Assembly: GCA_002633025.1 (NCBI GenBank)
Contig: NMRB01000358.1
Span: 360,984-424,983 of the forward strand
From: Notospermus geniculatus
Lineage: Eukaryota; Nemertea; Pilidiophora; Heteronemertea; Lineidae
Direction of reading: 5' to 3'
Length of the DNA: 64,000 nt
The position numbers and the translations under genes are program-made. Shown here one piece after another: positions 25,714 through 56,800 of this stretch. The notes beneath the pieces were generated by a model. It was not told the DNA's origin, did no database searches, and saw only the letters and a list, made by a program, of their open reading frames with translations. How positions within the stretch are numbered: position 1 is the first letter of the stretch; every line of letters starts with the position of its first letter.

Positions 25714-26841
25714 TCCCTGACAATGGCTCGTGGGACAGACACACCAATCACAGAGCTGCTATGGGCAGCCCAGAGTAGTGAAAGAGTAAAACAAACCTGT
25801 GCGTCATCAGATGCTTGTTACATCAATAAATCTCACCAAATTTTGTCACAAATTGGTGAGGTGGCCAGAAATATGGGTTGTGAAAGAGTTTAGGTGATCT
25901 GCTGATCCATCACCCAGAATCTCACCATGATGAAGAAATTCCTTTCATCTCGCTTCTGAGCCAAATAACAGTGATGCATCATCACCCACATCATAGTCCT
26001 AGCAATTATCTATTTCTCATGTATTCAGTGTAACTGCCATTATATATAGTAATAAATACAGAGAATATACCTATTATCATGTGACATGTTTCAACTTGTT
26101 TGTCAATTTGTGGGAATTTTCGACCAAAATCCCCTAGGAAATGTGAATATTGGCCATTTTTGTTCAACCGTAGTTGTGTGTGGATGCCATTTCGTTCCTG
26201 GAGGAGTTTTCTTTCAAAACATGATATTTTAGATCACGCGGTGATTGCGTGCTTTGCAACACGATTTTAAACTTCTTAAGTAAAGGTTTGGATTCTGTGT
26301 TCGAATTTCATTACGCTGAGATTCTTCTGAGTTTTTATTTGTGGATAGAGAGAATTAAACTGAAGTCAACTCACTTGAGTTGGGCTGAGCTGACAACGAG
26401 AACTGACTGAGGCCCTTTCGGGAGCAGAAGAAGTGTAAAGACAGGATAAACAGCATTTCCCTTCAAAGACATTATACGGAGATTCATATGGAAAGCAGAC
26501 AACGATACTCCACCTAATTAAGATTCTGTGCAGGGTTCCAACTGTTCTGACCGTTGTTTAGTGTTACAGCAAACTGACACTTGGGACATTTTCCAGCTGA
26601 TCCAATTACTACTGATAAAAGTACCAAGGAGGCGGTGAAGTTGCCAAAATTATCAGGATCCATCTGAAGCCAGCCTGAGCAGAGAAACTGGGATTATCAG
26701 TGGATTATTTATTTGTCAGAAGTTTAGTTTATTTGATACCATTTTCACAATCGCTGTCGGTGGCAGTGTCCATCGTGGTATCTGCTTATCTCATTCTGAA
26801 TTGCACAACTTTTAGAAGTTGAAAAAAATTACCTCAAAATA
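25714..26841 (+). promoter_or_regulatory. 5' flank and probable 5' UTR of the receptor gene
   Basis: This is the region directly upstream of the receptor start codon. A TATATATAG run lies near 26041, too far upstream to call a TATA box with confidence. The ATG at 26842 is preceded by AAAATA, a weak Kozak context. No upstream splice structure could be established, so the transcription start and any non-coding first exon are unknown. Confidence 0.3.
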
Positions 26842-47609
<20,768 letters not shown>

Positions 47610-48732
47610 ATTCAAAATGGGCAGCATTGTACTGATTCTAGTGCCAGTACGTGGTAAACATTAGCTTTGTTATCAAGACTTGTCAACGCATTTATTATAT
47701 CCTCTGGTCAAGGTCATCTGGAGGACACAAAGATGTGCTAGGAATGAAGAGTGGACGGATGAAATCTACCCACGTTATGATGTAAAGTACACTAACTGGA
47801 GAACTGAAAGTGTAACACTAGTAGTCACAAGTACTGAATGATGCAGTTTTACATCAATTAAGGTTTTATTCTCCTACAACTGTGACACTAATGTGTCACT
47901 AAACATTTACAGTGAGACAACAATCGTGTCACAACAGCAGCAGTCGACATGGTGCAACAACAGTGAAATAACAATCTTGTGCCACACAAGTGAGACAAAC
48001 ATAAATGCAACATTCCGAATGTTGCAGGAAGATTTACCCGGTAATGTACGATACATAGCACAAGTGATGCAACATTATGATTACATAACGCAGCATTTGA
48101 ATTATCGGTAGTGCAGTATATGCCTAGCCTACGTGTTGTGTTGTGATGATGCTCTGTTGTGTTTTTTCATCATTTTAGCAGACATGTTTGATTCGATGTC
48201 TTCTGTTAAGATGACCAGAACCAAATGAGGAAACAATGGAAATTGTATTGCAGGAATAGCAGAAGCTTTCCTAAAGACTGCACTGGTGGTGAGGTCTCTT
48301 GAGCCAGAACAGGCGTTACCGGTAGATTTACTCGGAATTCAAGTTCTTGAGCAAAATTTCGACTGAGGGATCTGTGTACTGCCCTGTTGTTGAACAGTCA
48401 CCTGTTTCGCGACGGCGATTTGGGTCTACTCTACCGAACCATGGAATAGTTTTGAAATACAACGTGATTTGGTGATATGAAGTGCACCTGATGGAGTTTG
48501 ATTCACGACGGGAAGTCAGGTGGTCCATGACAAGGCATTGGCTGCTCATAACTACAATGGGATCAAGGTGTACCGTTCAATTAGATGCTTTGTTGATAAC
48601 AATTACCCGTATACTCCTAAGCTTTCACAAACCTATTTTCATGAATACTCGCATTTCCTCTTGCAATTTTTTATGTGAAAGGGAGGGGGTCAATTTGCTT
48701 TACATTTCTTTGGCCATTAACACAGCTGATGG

Positions 48733-48919
48733 AAGTTCAACCAATGAGAAAAGGCAACACAGTTGCTTGCGGACGTTAAGTTCAACCAATGGGAAAATGC
48801 AACAACTGCCTGCTGGTAAAGTTCAACCAATGGGAAAAGGCAACACAGCTGCCTGTTGGTGATAAAAGTTCAACCAATGGGAAAAGGTAACTCAGCTGCC
48901 TGCTGACCAATGGGAAAAA
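48733..48919. repeat. ~43-bp imperfect tandem repeat, about 4.3 copies
   Basis: Units begin AGTTCAACCAATGGGAAAAG and continue GCAACACAGCTGCCTGCTGG, with length variation at the unit ends. Confidence 0.88.
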
Positions 48920-50030
48920 GAACCAACAACTGTGGAAGATAGGACTACAACATTGGAAGGAACATTGAATGTAGAAAGTTTTTTAATGCCATTCATTGGA
49001 GTGGAGTGGAAGCAGCTGAAAGCACTGCTGAGGAGCAGTTCAGTGCCAACCATGGAGTCTGAAAGGTGCAATAGTGATGCTATGGTGCTAGGTTTGTGAG
49101 TTCTTGTACAGAATATTCTGCTTGTCTGCAGGATTATGGCCGATTTGGAACGTAGCAAATGCTTAGGTTGATGTTGCTGAGATATTGATTTGAAATAAGG
49201 GTATGGAGGGGTCGGTGGGTGAACTATTTGAGGGCATCATGATGTGGATCCATGAGAAGGGCCTCTTAGTTGTATCATATCACTCGCTGGACTACGTCTC
49301 TTCCTGAGATAACAGCAGATCAGAAACTATGCTCCAGTATCGAAATAATCATCAACTGGTATTTGCCGAAATTTCACGACAAATTGACCAGTTTTAGGGA
49401 TATTGGCCACTACTTCCGGTGAGAATTTTGATATTTGTCATTTCTCAAGCGACATTTCAATTGAGGGAAAATCCCTATTTTCTCTATTCATAACCTCTCT
49501 GAAATAGGAACTTTACGTCTTCTTGAAATAATTTGGTGACTTTATTTGTTTCACTGGTAAAACACTTCCACCAATGAGGAAATACTATGATTTTCCTGAG
49601 GATGAAAATGCAAAAAACCTTGGGCCATTCTTTGTGTCATGAACAATACATTATCAGACCTTCTCCAAAACTGTTTGAGAAATGACTATTAGAAAATTCT
49701 CTCCACAAATTCTGCATGAAGAGGTGTATAAATCACATAATCTTGTCCAATAGCTAACAATTGTATATATGTATAAGAATTGAATACTCAAAGAGAGGTA
49801 CTGTATTGTACCCAATTGTGTTGCCCCATTATTTCATGACGTAAACTGGTGAAGAATTAGAGTGAGAATTAGAGTGTCATGAGCAGAATGATGTCCTTCA
49901 GGATTATTCTGCGAATGACTTTGTTATGTCATTGATTCAGAAGTATTTGTATCTGTTTGATAGCCACTTTACTGCTAAAAGAGGCTGGAAACTTTAGGGA
50001 AAGCTGTGTCTTTTGTCACCTCCATGTATA

Positions 50031-50372
50031 GAGGTTTCCCACTGATATCACACAGCCGTCAAAATGAAGCCATGGAGGCTGCCATCTTGTTCTCGGTTCA
50101 AAAGTTTAGCAGCCAGTGCAGACCACTGGGAGCATACAACTCAACAAATCACTTTACCTCTCACAGTTCCTGAACATAAGTAGTTGGTCTGGTGTGCAAA
50201 CCGTGTTGAAAACAAAGCGAATCATCCATACGGCTTGCTGTAGAGGAGGCTGATGACTGCCGGCGACAACGTTAAAACTGCGTGCTGAACACTGTGTTGA
50301 TGCTGTGACGTTGTGTCATTTGACGGCCAAAATGGTGGAGATTTTGAGCTATGACGTCACGTGGGAAACCTC
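50031..50372. mobile_element. 342-bp MITE with TA target duplication
   Basis: Ends GAGGTTTCCCAC and GTGGGAAACCTC are a perfect 12-bp inverted repeat flanked by TA on both sides (50029-50030 and 50373-50374). Imperfect inverted similarity continues inward (GCCGTCAAAATGAAGCCATG with TTTGACGGCCAAAATGGTGG). A degraded relative lies near 9790-10010. Confidence 0.85.
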
Positions 50373-50928
50373 TATTGTGCGGGCAAAATGGGCCTAAGAA
50401 CGACTGACTGTGAAAGCCCTATTGTAAAGCCAAGTCAGTGAACGATAACAGAGCACTTGAACTATTCTATTCGTTGTGGGATAACTCTGTGCTGGTTTAT
50501 ACCTGAAGTTGGCAGCCCCTTTGCGTCATTATGACATTTTAATGGTGTCGTGTACCGTAGGTTTGCGTCATGCCATGGACCGGCATTCTGGAGAGTCATA
50601 GTGAAGTGGGAAAAATTTGGAAGGGATAACAAATGGGTGAATATCATTTGGTACATTACAGTACCCTAATTACTTAATCGTTTGAGGACAGAGTGTGAGC
50701 TGAGAAATTGAGAAAGGAAAATATTATTTGTAAGTAAATTAGGAAAATCTGAGACTTTGACGCAGAAACTCAGGATGTCTGCAATGTTTATGATCTCATA
50801 CTCAAAAATATCGGGTACAGACATTTAGGAATGTATATGTTCTCAATCTCTTGGTGAATTCCACCCTGTCGTCAGATGGTTAATGCCGATGATTTTCATC
50901 TGAATCTAATGGTCAGTATTAATGATAG

Positions 50929-50934
50929 AATAAA
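50929..50934 (+). terminator. Candidate polyadenylation signal
   Basis: AATAAA on the plus strand, 3.3 kb beyond the receptor stop codon. This is a hexamer match only. Confidence 0.2.
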
Positions 50935-51897
50935 ATGCTATTGTGATTTTGACAGCTTGGTTGATTTCTAAGACTAGTTCTCTGTTGCCAACCGTAATGT
51001 CCAAGTTTAGTTTTTCGTCAAGTTTATGTTAATTTCACTTTTCAGCTGCAGAAATTGACAATGTATTTCTATTCAATAGAAAGATATGTTCGTCAATTTC
51101 ACCTTCATCACAGTACACTTCACCCTAAATTTCATTCAAGTTGAATTTCCCTTGGCACATGATGATTGGCCAGCAAACTTTCACATTATTCAGCTCATAA
51201 CAGCATATTGTTTCCTCTATTTGACGTGTCTGTATGCCAGCAAGTTTTGTGCGTTGTGGAGTCCCATCATACTACAGTAGAAGGTATTGTCATTGTCGTC
51301 GTATACGTATACTATTCTTTTTTCACCCAAATAGAAATTGAATGTCATTTTGTGTGGAATAGGCTGTGGTCGTCTGACGAACTTTTCCAGTGAGTATAAC
51401 AAGGTCCTTCTCAATGGCACAATGGTCTTGGAAAATCAGATGTTCTTTCAATGATTCTAATGTGGATTTTGAGAGAGATGTGCAGGTGACAGGGCTGCAT
51501 GAGTTGGACAGGTATATCCAGGTAAATTTCCCGGTCGCATCCATCATATGACAATTCAATTTTCAACAGGGTGGATATTTTACATCTTCAGCCGAACTAT
51601 ATTATATCTATAATCAGCATATCAGCATTTAGAGACCAAAGTCAACTATATCAAAATAGATTTTTTTCAGATAAAATTCTTCGTTGTGAAGGTAGTGACT
51701 AAAATAATCAAGTTTAAGGTTTTTTCGTATCGTTCACAGATGGCAGGGTTGTTGTATGGAAAAATATCTGGGAATTTGCCCAGTTTGAAGCCAGCTCACT
51801 CCAAGCACATGGTAGCAGATAGTTTGATGCAAATTCAAACACAAGGCTGAGTACACCTGCGTACCTAAATGTCGCCCTGTGCAATCCCCCCCCCCCC

Positions 51898-52305
51898 NNN
51901 NNNNNNNNNNNNNNNNNNNNNNNNNNNNNNNNNNNNNNNNNNNNNNNNNNNNNNNNNNNNNNNNNNNNNNNNNNNNNNNNNNNNNNNNNNNNNNNNNNNN
52001 NNNNNNNNNNNNNNNNNNNNNNNNNNNNNNNNNNNNNNNNNNNNNNNNNNNNNNNNNNNNNNNNNNNNNNNNNNNNNNNNNNNNNNNNNNNNNNNNNNNN
52101 NNNNNNNNNNNNNNNNNNNNNNNNNNNNNNNNNNNNNNNNNNNNNNNNNNNNNNNNNNNNNNNNNNNNNNNNNNNNNNNNNNNNNNNNNNNNNNNNNNNN
52201 NNNNNNNNNNNNNNNNNNNNNNNNNNNNNNNNNNNNNNNNNNNNNNNNNNNNNNNNNNNNNNNNNNNNNNNNNNNNNNNNNNNNNNNNNNNNNNNNNNNN
52301 NNNNN
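51898..52305. other. Assembly gap of 408 N
   Basis: Starts after a poly-C run; the sequence resumes inside the left arm of a hairpin element whose complete copy is at 63027-63136. Confidence 1.
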
Positions 52306-52477
52306 AAGTGTGACACTTATCCTTTGTTCAACACAAAAGATAAGTATCACACCTAGACTTGAGTAGTTTTATGAATACGGGTCCAGGTTTTCAAATTTAA
52401 GACGAGTGGAATTCTTTATATCTAAAATGCAATTTATATTTCTAAATCTAAGTGTGATGCAATAGTTGGCCATTGGT

Positions 52478-52753
52478 TTATGTTTCTACCACTGTTCCTA
52501 AGATTTCTCTAACGAACCTGACTTTGTTTCGTGTCCATTTGAAACCTTCAGGACAGTTCTCACAAAAATAACCTAAACCTGGAAATTCATGGAGGAACAA
52601 AACCAGTTGAGTTGGGTCAGATATGTATCCGTATATGTACATCATTGTATTCATGACTTCGGCAAAGTTAGGGTGAGATAGACATCTGTAATGTGCTAAT
52701 TTAATGTAAATGAAGAGTAATTGTAAAATAATTAAATATGTAAAATTATACAA
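52478..52753 (-). CDS. Conserved 91-codon open frame in the duplicated segment
   Basis: A minus-strand frame of 91 codons, intact in both copies (the partner is 63230-63505). Its last ~68 codons read like protein (for example SHPNFAEVMNTMMYIYGYIS, then DPTQLVLFLHEFPGLGYFC and ENCPEGFKWTRNKVRF). A possible acceptor (CACATTACAG, just above 52688) precedes this part. Between copies I see one Gly/Arg replacement and one silent Arg change. I do not recognise the family. It may be a terminal exon of an unknown gene, part of a transposon, or chance. Confidence 0.3.
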   Translation of the reverse strand: MYNFTYLIILQLLFIYIKLAHYRCLSHPNFAEVMNTMMYIYGYISDPTQLVLFLHEFPGLGYFCENCPEGFKWTRNKVRFVREILGTVVET

Positions 52754-53108
52754 AGTACTTTAAAACAATAAACCCATTGTTCATCATTACATTGCCTCCT
52801 ATTTCTTTTTCACACCCTGGCTCGACTTATCATGTACCTGTCAATAAATAGACAGGCCTAATCTGGAATAAAACCTTTGATTGACAGGTGCCAATCAAGT
52901 GACTGACCACTTGCAATCTCTCCAGTTTCTCAATAACAAAGGCAGAAGTGCATGCTCATTCATGCAAAACAGACTGTGGACTTATGATTTGTGCCCCGAA
53001 ATATGCATACAAAAGTGCAATAACTTCCGCCTGTGTAACAAGATTCGATCCAAGGAAAATCATTCACATGTCAGTGATGACAAGACCTGTGATCCAGCAT
53101 GACTTTAA

Positions 53109-53525
53109 AGCCCGTGTCACACTGTCCCGAAATTAGACACCCGATGGCCACACGGATACTGTAAACCGTGAAATTTTCGCGTGCGTTTTATTTTCGCGAT
53201 TTTCGCGTTCAAGGGCCAAAACGCGAAAATAAATCGCGCGAAAATTACTCTTCTTATTATTCTTTTGAAGCTGAAGGGTTCCAATCGCGAATATTTATTC
53301 TTCGCAAATTCGTAGATCACCAAAATCGCGAACATTTAGCGTCGCGAAAATATCACGGTTTACAGTATGGAATTTTGAATTTCGCGTGAAGATGGCCCGG
53401 AAGTCAACTTCCAGAATCTTGCAAATTTTCTTCAGGCTGGCACTCATCAGTAAGATTTCCAAAAGTTTCCATAATTTGTATGGCCATATCGGGTGTCAAC
53501 TTCCGGACAGTGTGACACGGGCTTA
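53109..53525. mobile_element. Outer MITE with a younger element nested in it
   Basis: The left end AGCCCGTGTCACACTGTCCC and right end GGACAGTGTGACACGGGCTT are inverted repeats; inside them ACACCCGATGGCC pairs with GGCCATATCGGGTGT. TTAA-like bases flank both ends. The 207-bp element at 53159-53365 is inserted in the left part. The second copy (from 63861) lacks that insertion and runs off the window. Confidence 0.85.
53159..53365. mobile_element. 207-bp MITE with TA duplication and an empty site in the paralogue
   Basis: Ends CTGTAAACCGTGAAATTTTC and GAAAATATCACGGTTTACAG are inverted repeats (one mismatch over 23 bp), with TA on both sides (53157-53158 and 53366-53367). At 63901-63920 the duplicate reads CACACGAATATGGAATTTTG with a single TA and no element. 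The interior is rich in CGCGAAAAT-like words in both orientations. Confidence 0.95.
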
Positions 53526-53749
53526 ATCTGCTGGGCACCTGCCAAGGCACAAGAACAGCAAGCTCACATAGGCGCTAAACCAGGGATGGTGTTACCCACT
53601 TGCCAAATTACCATCGGCTTTTCCTTGTATGTGGCTTATCAGATATCCACCGGCAGGCAGCCTGCCACTTTTGGACACTGGTACTGAGGGGTGCTGAGGA
53701 CTGAAAAATTTGGATAGGTAATTTAAATGCCATTTGACTCATGTTTTGG

Positions 53750-53848
53750 CTAAAACCTGAGAGAGGCAAGCCCCATCCCTGCTTGAACCACTTCATTCCT
53801 TGTACACATCTGAAGGAAATTCCTGGATCCCATGACAAACATGCTACC
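53750..53848 (-). other. AASDH candidate terminal exon
   Basis: From the donor CAG/GTAGGT at 53904, the nearest acceptor (TTTGCAG) leads to a 32-residue in-frame end stopping at TAG (53752-53750). The alternative is no splicing, giving a 15-residue extension with a TGA stop at 53859. The added peptide matches nothing I know, and no AATAAA was found close downstream. Confidence 0.4.
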
Positions 53849-56800
53849 CTGCAAATCCTCAACTTGGTTTTCCAGAATAACACATTGGTTGTTTGAGACC
53901 TACCTGAAGAGAGTACAAGAAGTCATCCCTACATCCTACAATAATCCTATCACCGTACACAACCGGTGATGAGAAGACTTCGCCAGGAAGACACTGTTCA
54001 TATAAAACCAAACCTGAAACACCATCAAGAACAAACATTTTGCCATTCGTTGAAAATACACAAATTAAGTCCCGACATTTCCCAAGCGTTTTGCTCGTCT
54101 CAGCTATCATATCAAGATCAAGGTCTGTACTACAGCAATCACTGGGTACTGGTAGGTTTCTTGGGCAGTTTACTCCTGTGTTGTCAACAACAGACAGAAT
54201 TCCAATATTTTTTGGCTGCGCAAACTGGGAATTAGGAATCTGTTCTGTGTCGAGTCCCGGTCTGCAGAACTCCTCTATCTTGAACGGAAACGAAAACGGA
54301 GTTGCAAAAACTGGACTGTCAGCTTTAAATCTCCATTCACACTGCCCTGATTGGTTCAAACAATACACATAAAAGTCATGTGACCCACACACTATCATAT
54401 GATTGGTCCTTCTTACATGAGGTTCTCCTTGTATGATACTGGGAGAAGAAAACACAGGTCCTCCAGTCAGATATTTCCACATCTGAAATGGAAAAATTTT
54501 AAGTTAGCGGAGAGGAAAAAGTTAATGAAGTCCGATACCAAATTTCTGTCTCACATCAGTGCAGTTACAGTTGCATCTCTTACCAAATTCCCTGAATGAT
54601 CAAGGCAGTATATGTATCCATCAACGCAGCCGAAAACTACTCCTTTACACCAGGCAGAAGGTGATGAAAAGATGGGCTTCCCAGTGATATAAGTCCAATA
54701 TACATCACCAGTCAACTGAAAGTAGAAGCATATAGAATTATTGCAGGTTTTCTCCAGGTGCACAAGTTTCATCGTGCTAATTATGTCATATTTGGCATTC
54801 AACTCTCAATTCAGACCATGTCCTGGCAAAGTGATTCAACTCACAGGATTCAAAGCCATGATCTTCCCTCCTAGGCTGCAGACGTACAGATGATTCGATG
54901 GTTTATCTAAACAGACTGACGAATAGATGCTCCCGCAGTTCAATTCTGCCTTCCAAATGCAACTCTGTGCCTAAAACAGAACACAAGATTGAACTTAGAA
55001 ATACATCAGGCTCAGTTATATCCCAATATCAAACTTGAAGAGCAATGATGGTTATTGAAGATCTTCATCATCATGGTACAGCTACAGAATCATGAAGGAT
55101 ATTCAGAGGATCACCATTGAAATGTCATGATTTGTCTAGACTGTTTTAACTTTTTGAGCTGGGTTACAAGCACCTTACTCAGCCATGTCATGGAGTATGA
55201 TCTGGAGGGCCAGACACCACCACATACAACATACCTGTACATCCAATGCATAGACACACTGATCATGAGCCCCAAAATAGACCAGGCCGGTATCCAGATC
55301 AACCGTGGGTGAACTCTTGACCTCAGCACCAGTGCTGAAAGTCCATTGTATTCTACCATATTCTTTTTCAATGACGTACACTTTGTGGTTGTAACAGCCT
55401 GCAAATTGAAGCCGACTAAGGGAATATTATTGAAACTTGTGGTAGTCTATAACAGATCACTTGCTTAATAAAGTCTGGCAACATCTATCTTCGACCTAGG
55501 AATGCGGAAGTCATGTAATGTGACAGAGCTTTGCGGTTTATAATCATGCCTGTCGATCACTTGTGGTCGTTCCCCGATTGTTCGCGTTGTCCGCCGGTCA
55601 TTCAATAGCCGCGTGTGATTAAAGGTATGTGGAAAATCCAACGATCAATTTCCTAGCTTCCGCATTCCATTAGGTCCAAGGTAGATGCTGCCAGACTTTA
55701 CTAAGGTCTCATTTTATGAATGAAATACATAACTTACCCACGATGATATACTTCCCACATTTCGACAAACATGCCGATGATTCAATCCGTCCTCCAAGCA
55801 TTGTTTCCCACAACGGCCGACCAGTATCAAGGGAAACAGCGGAGAATTGGTGGGAGTGAGAACCAACGTATGCGTGACCTTGACCACCGCTGGAACAATC
55901 AGAACCACCTTTCAGATGTTAGCATTGAAACATCAGTTTTGACAAGTTGCTTCACAGCATCATACGGAAAGAATTAGCCACTGCATGCGATACGTACCCA
56001 TTAACAATGACCAACGGGGAAGCATCCACACACTTTCCAGTGTTGTAGCGCCATTTTTCAGTCACTTCCATGGCACACTTCTGCTTACAACCCTCAGCTT
56101 TGACGGCTGAATATCCATCACCACTTGAAGTAACATTAGAATCCCTTGAGGGGTCATATGAAGAAATTTTCTCACAGTCCTCCTCTCTATCCACCACAAC
56201 AGAGTTGCATTGAGAATCACGAAAACCTCCAGGTTCCTCCAAGTGACTTCTAGCACATGAAAGTCCAGAAAACTTGTTCTGTTGTGCGTAGCTCTGACAC
56301 CCACATAGTTGACAAACAACGGAAGTGTACCTACAACCTCGCTGAATAACAAAATACAGCTCTTTCCTTCTCAATCTCTCACATTCACCACATGGACCAT
56401 GTTTCCCTATTTCAAATGGCATTTCCTCACAATTTGCATGAGAAGAGTTAGCACCGTGACCTTCAACACATGATTCTGGATAAGCAACGTCTGTACAGCC
56501 ACACAATCTTTTCACATCCCTGACCTCTGATTCTTCCGACTCTGAAATGTGCCGCTTTATGATTCTTGAAACTGAATTGTCACCACTTCCTAAGTCCTGA
56601 GACTGTTCCTCCTTATCACAGATGTTTGTCATATCACAGTCAAAATCTCTGGTATCACGACTGGATTCCGTAACAGCCGACCCAAACTTCACGTCACTGT
56701 TCCCTGAACTGGACCTTCCCATCAAGTCAGATGCATTTTTGGAGCCAATATCCCTTAACCTCCCTACATAAGTTAAATCAGAGCCATCAACAATCTCACC

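Larger units (their letters stand above)
47610..51897. other. Receptor 3' flank and intergenic DNA
   Basis: No coding frame with a recognised domain. The 3' end of the receptor transcript is not defined: the first clear AATAAA on the plus strand that I noticed is at 50929-50934, which would imply a 3.3-kb 3' UTR. A poly-C run at 51886-51897 abuts the assembly gap. Confidence 0.4.
52306..53457 (+). repeat. Duplicated segment, left copy (direct repeat around AASDH)
   Basis: Aligns base for base with 63058-64000 at about 99% identity (I count roughly seven substitutions), except for a 209-bp difference explained by the MITE at 53159-53365. It begins at the gap, so its true left limit is unknown. 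Confidence 0.93.

Noticed and set aside
55890-55951. Alternative acceptor about 20 bp further upstream for AASDH exon 11
   Set aside because: Using that AG with the phase-2 donor of exon 10 puts a TGA in frame; the TTCCAG at 55890 keeps the frame open and reproduces the expected propeller start.
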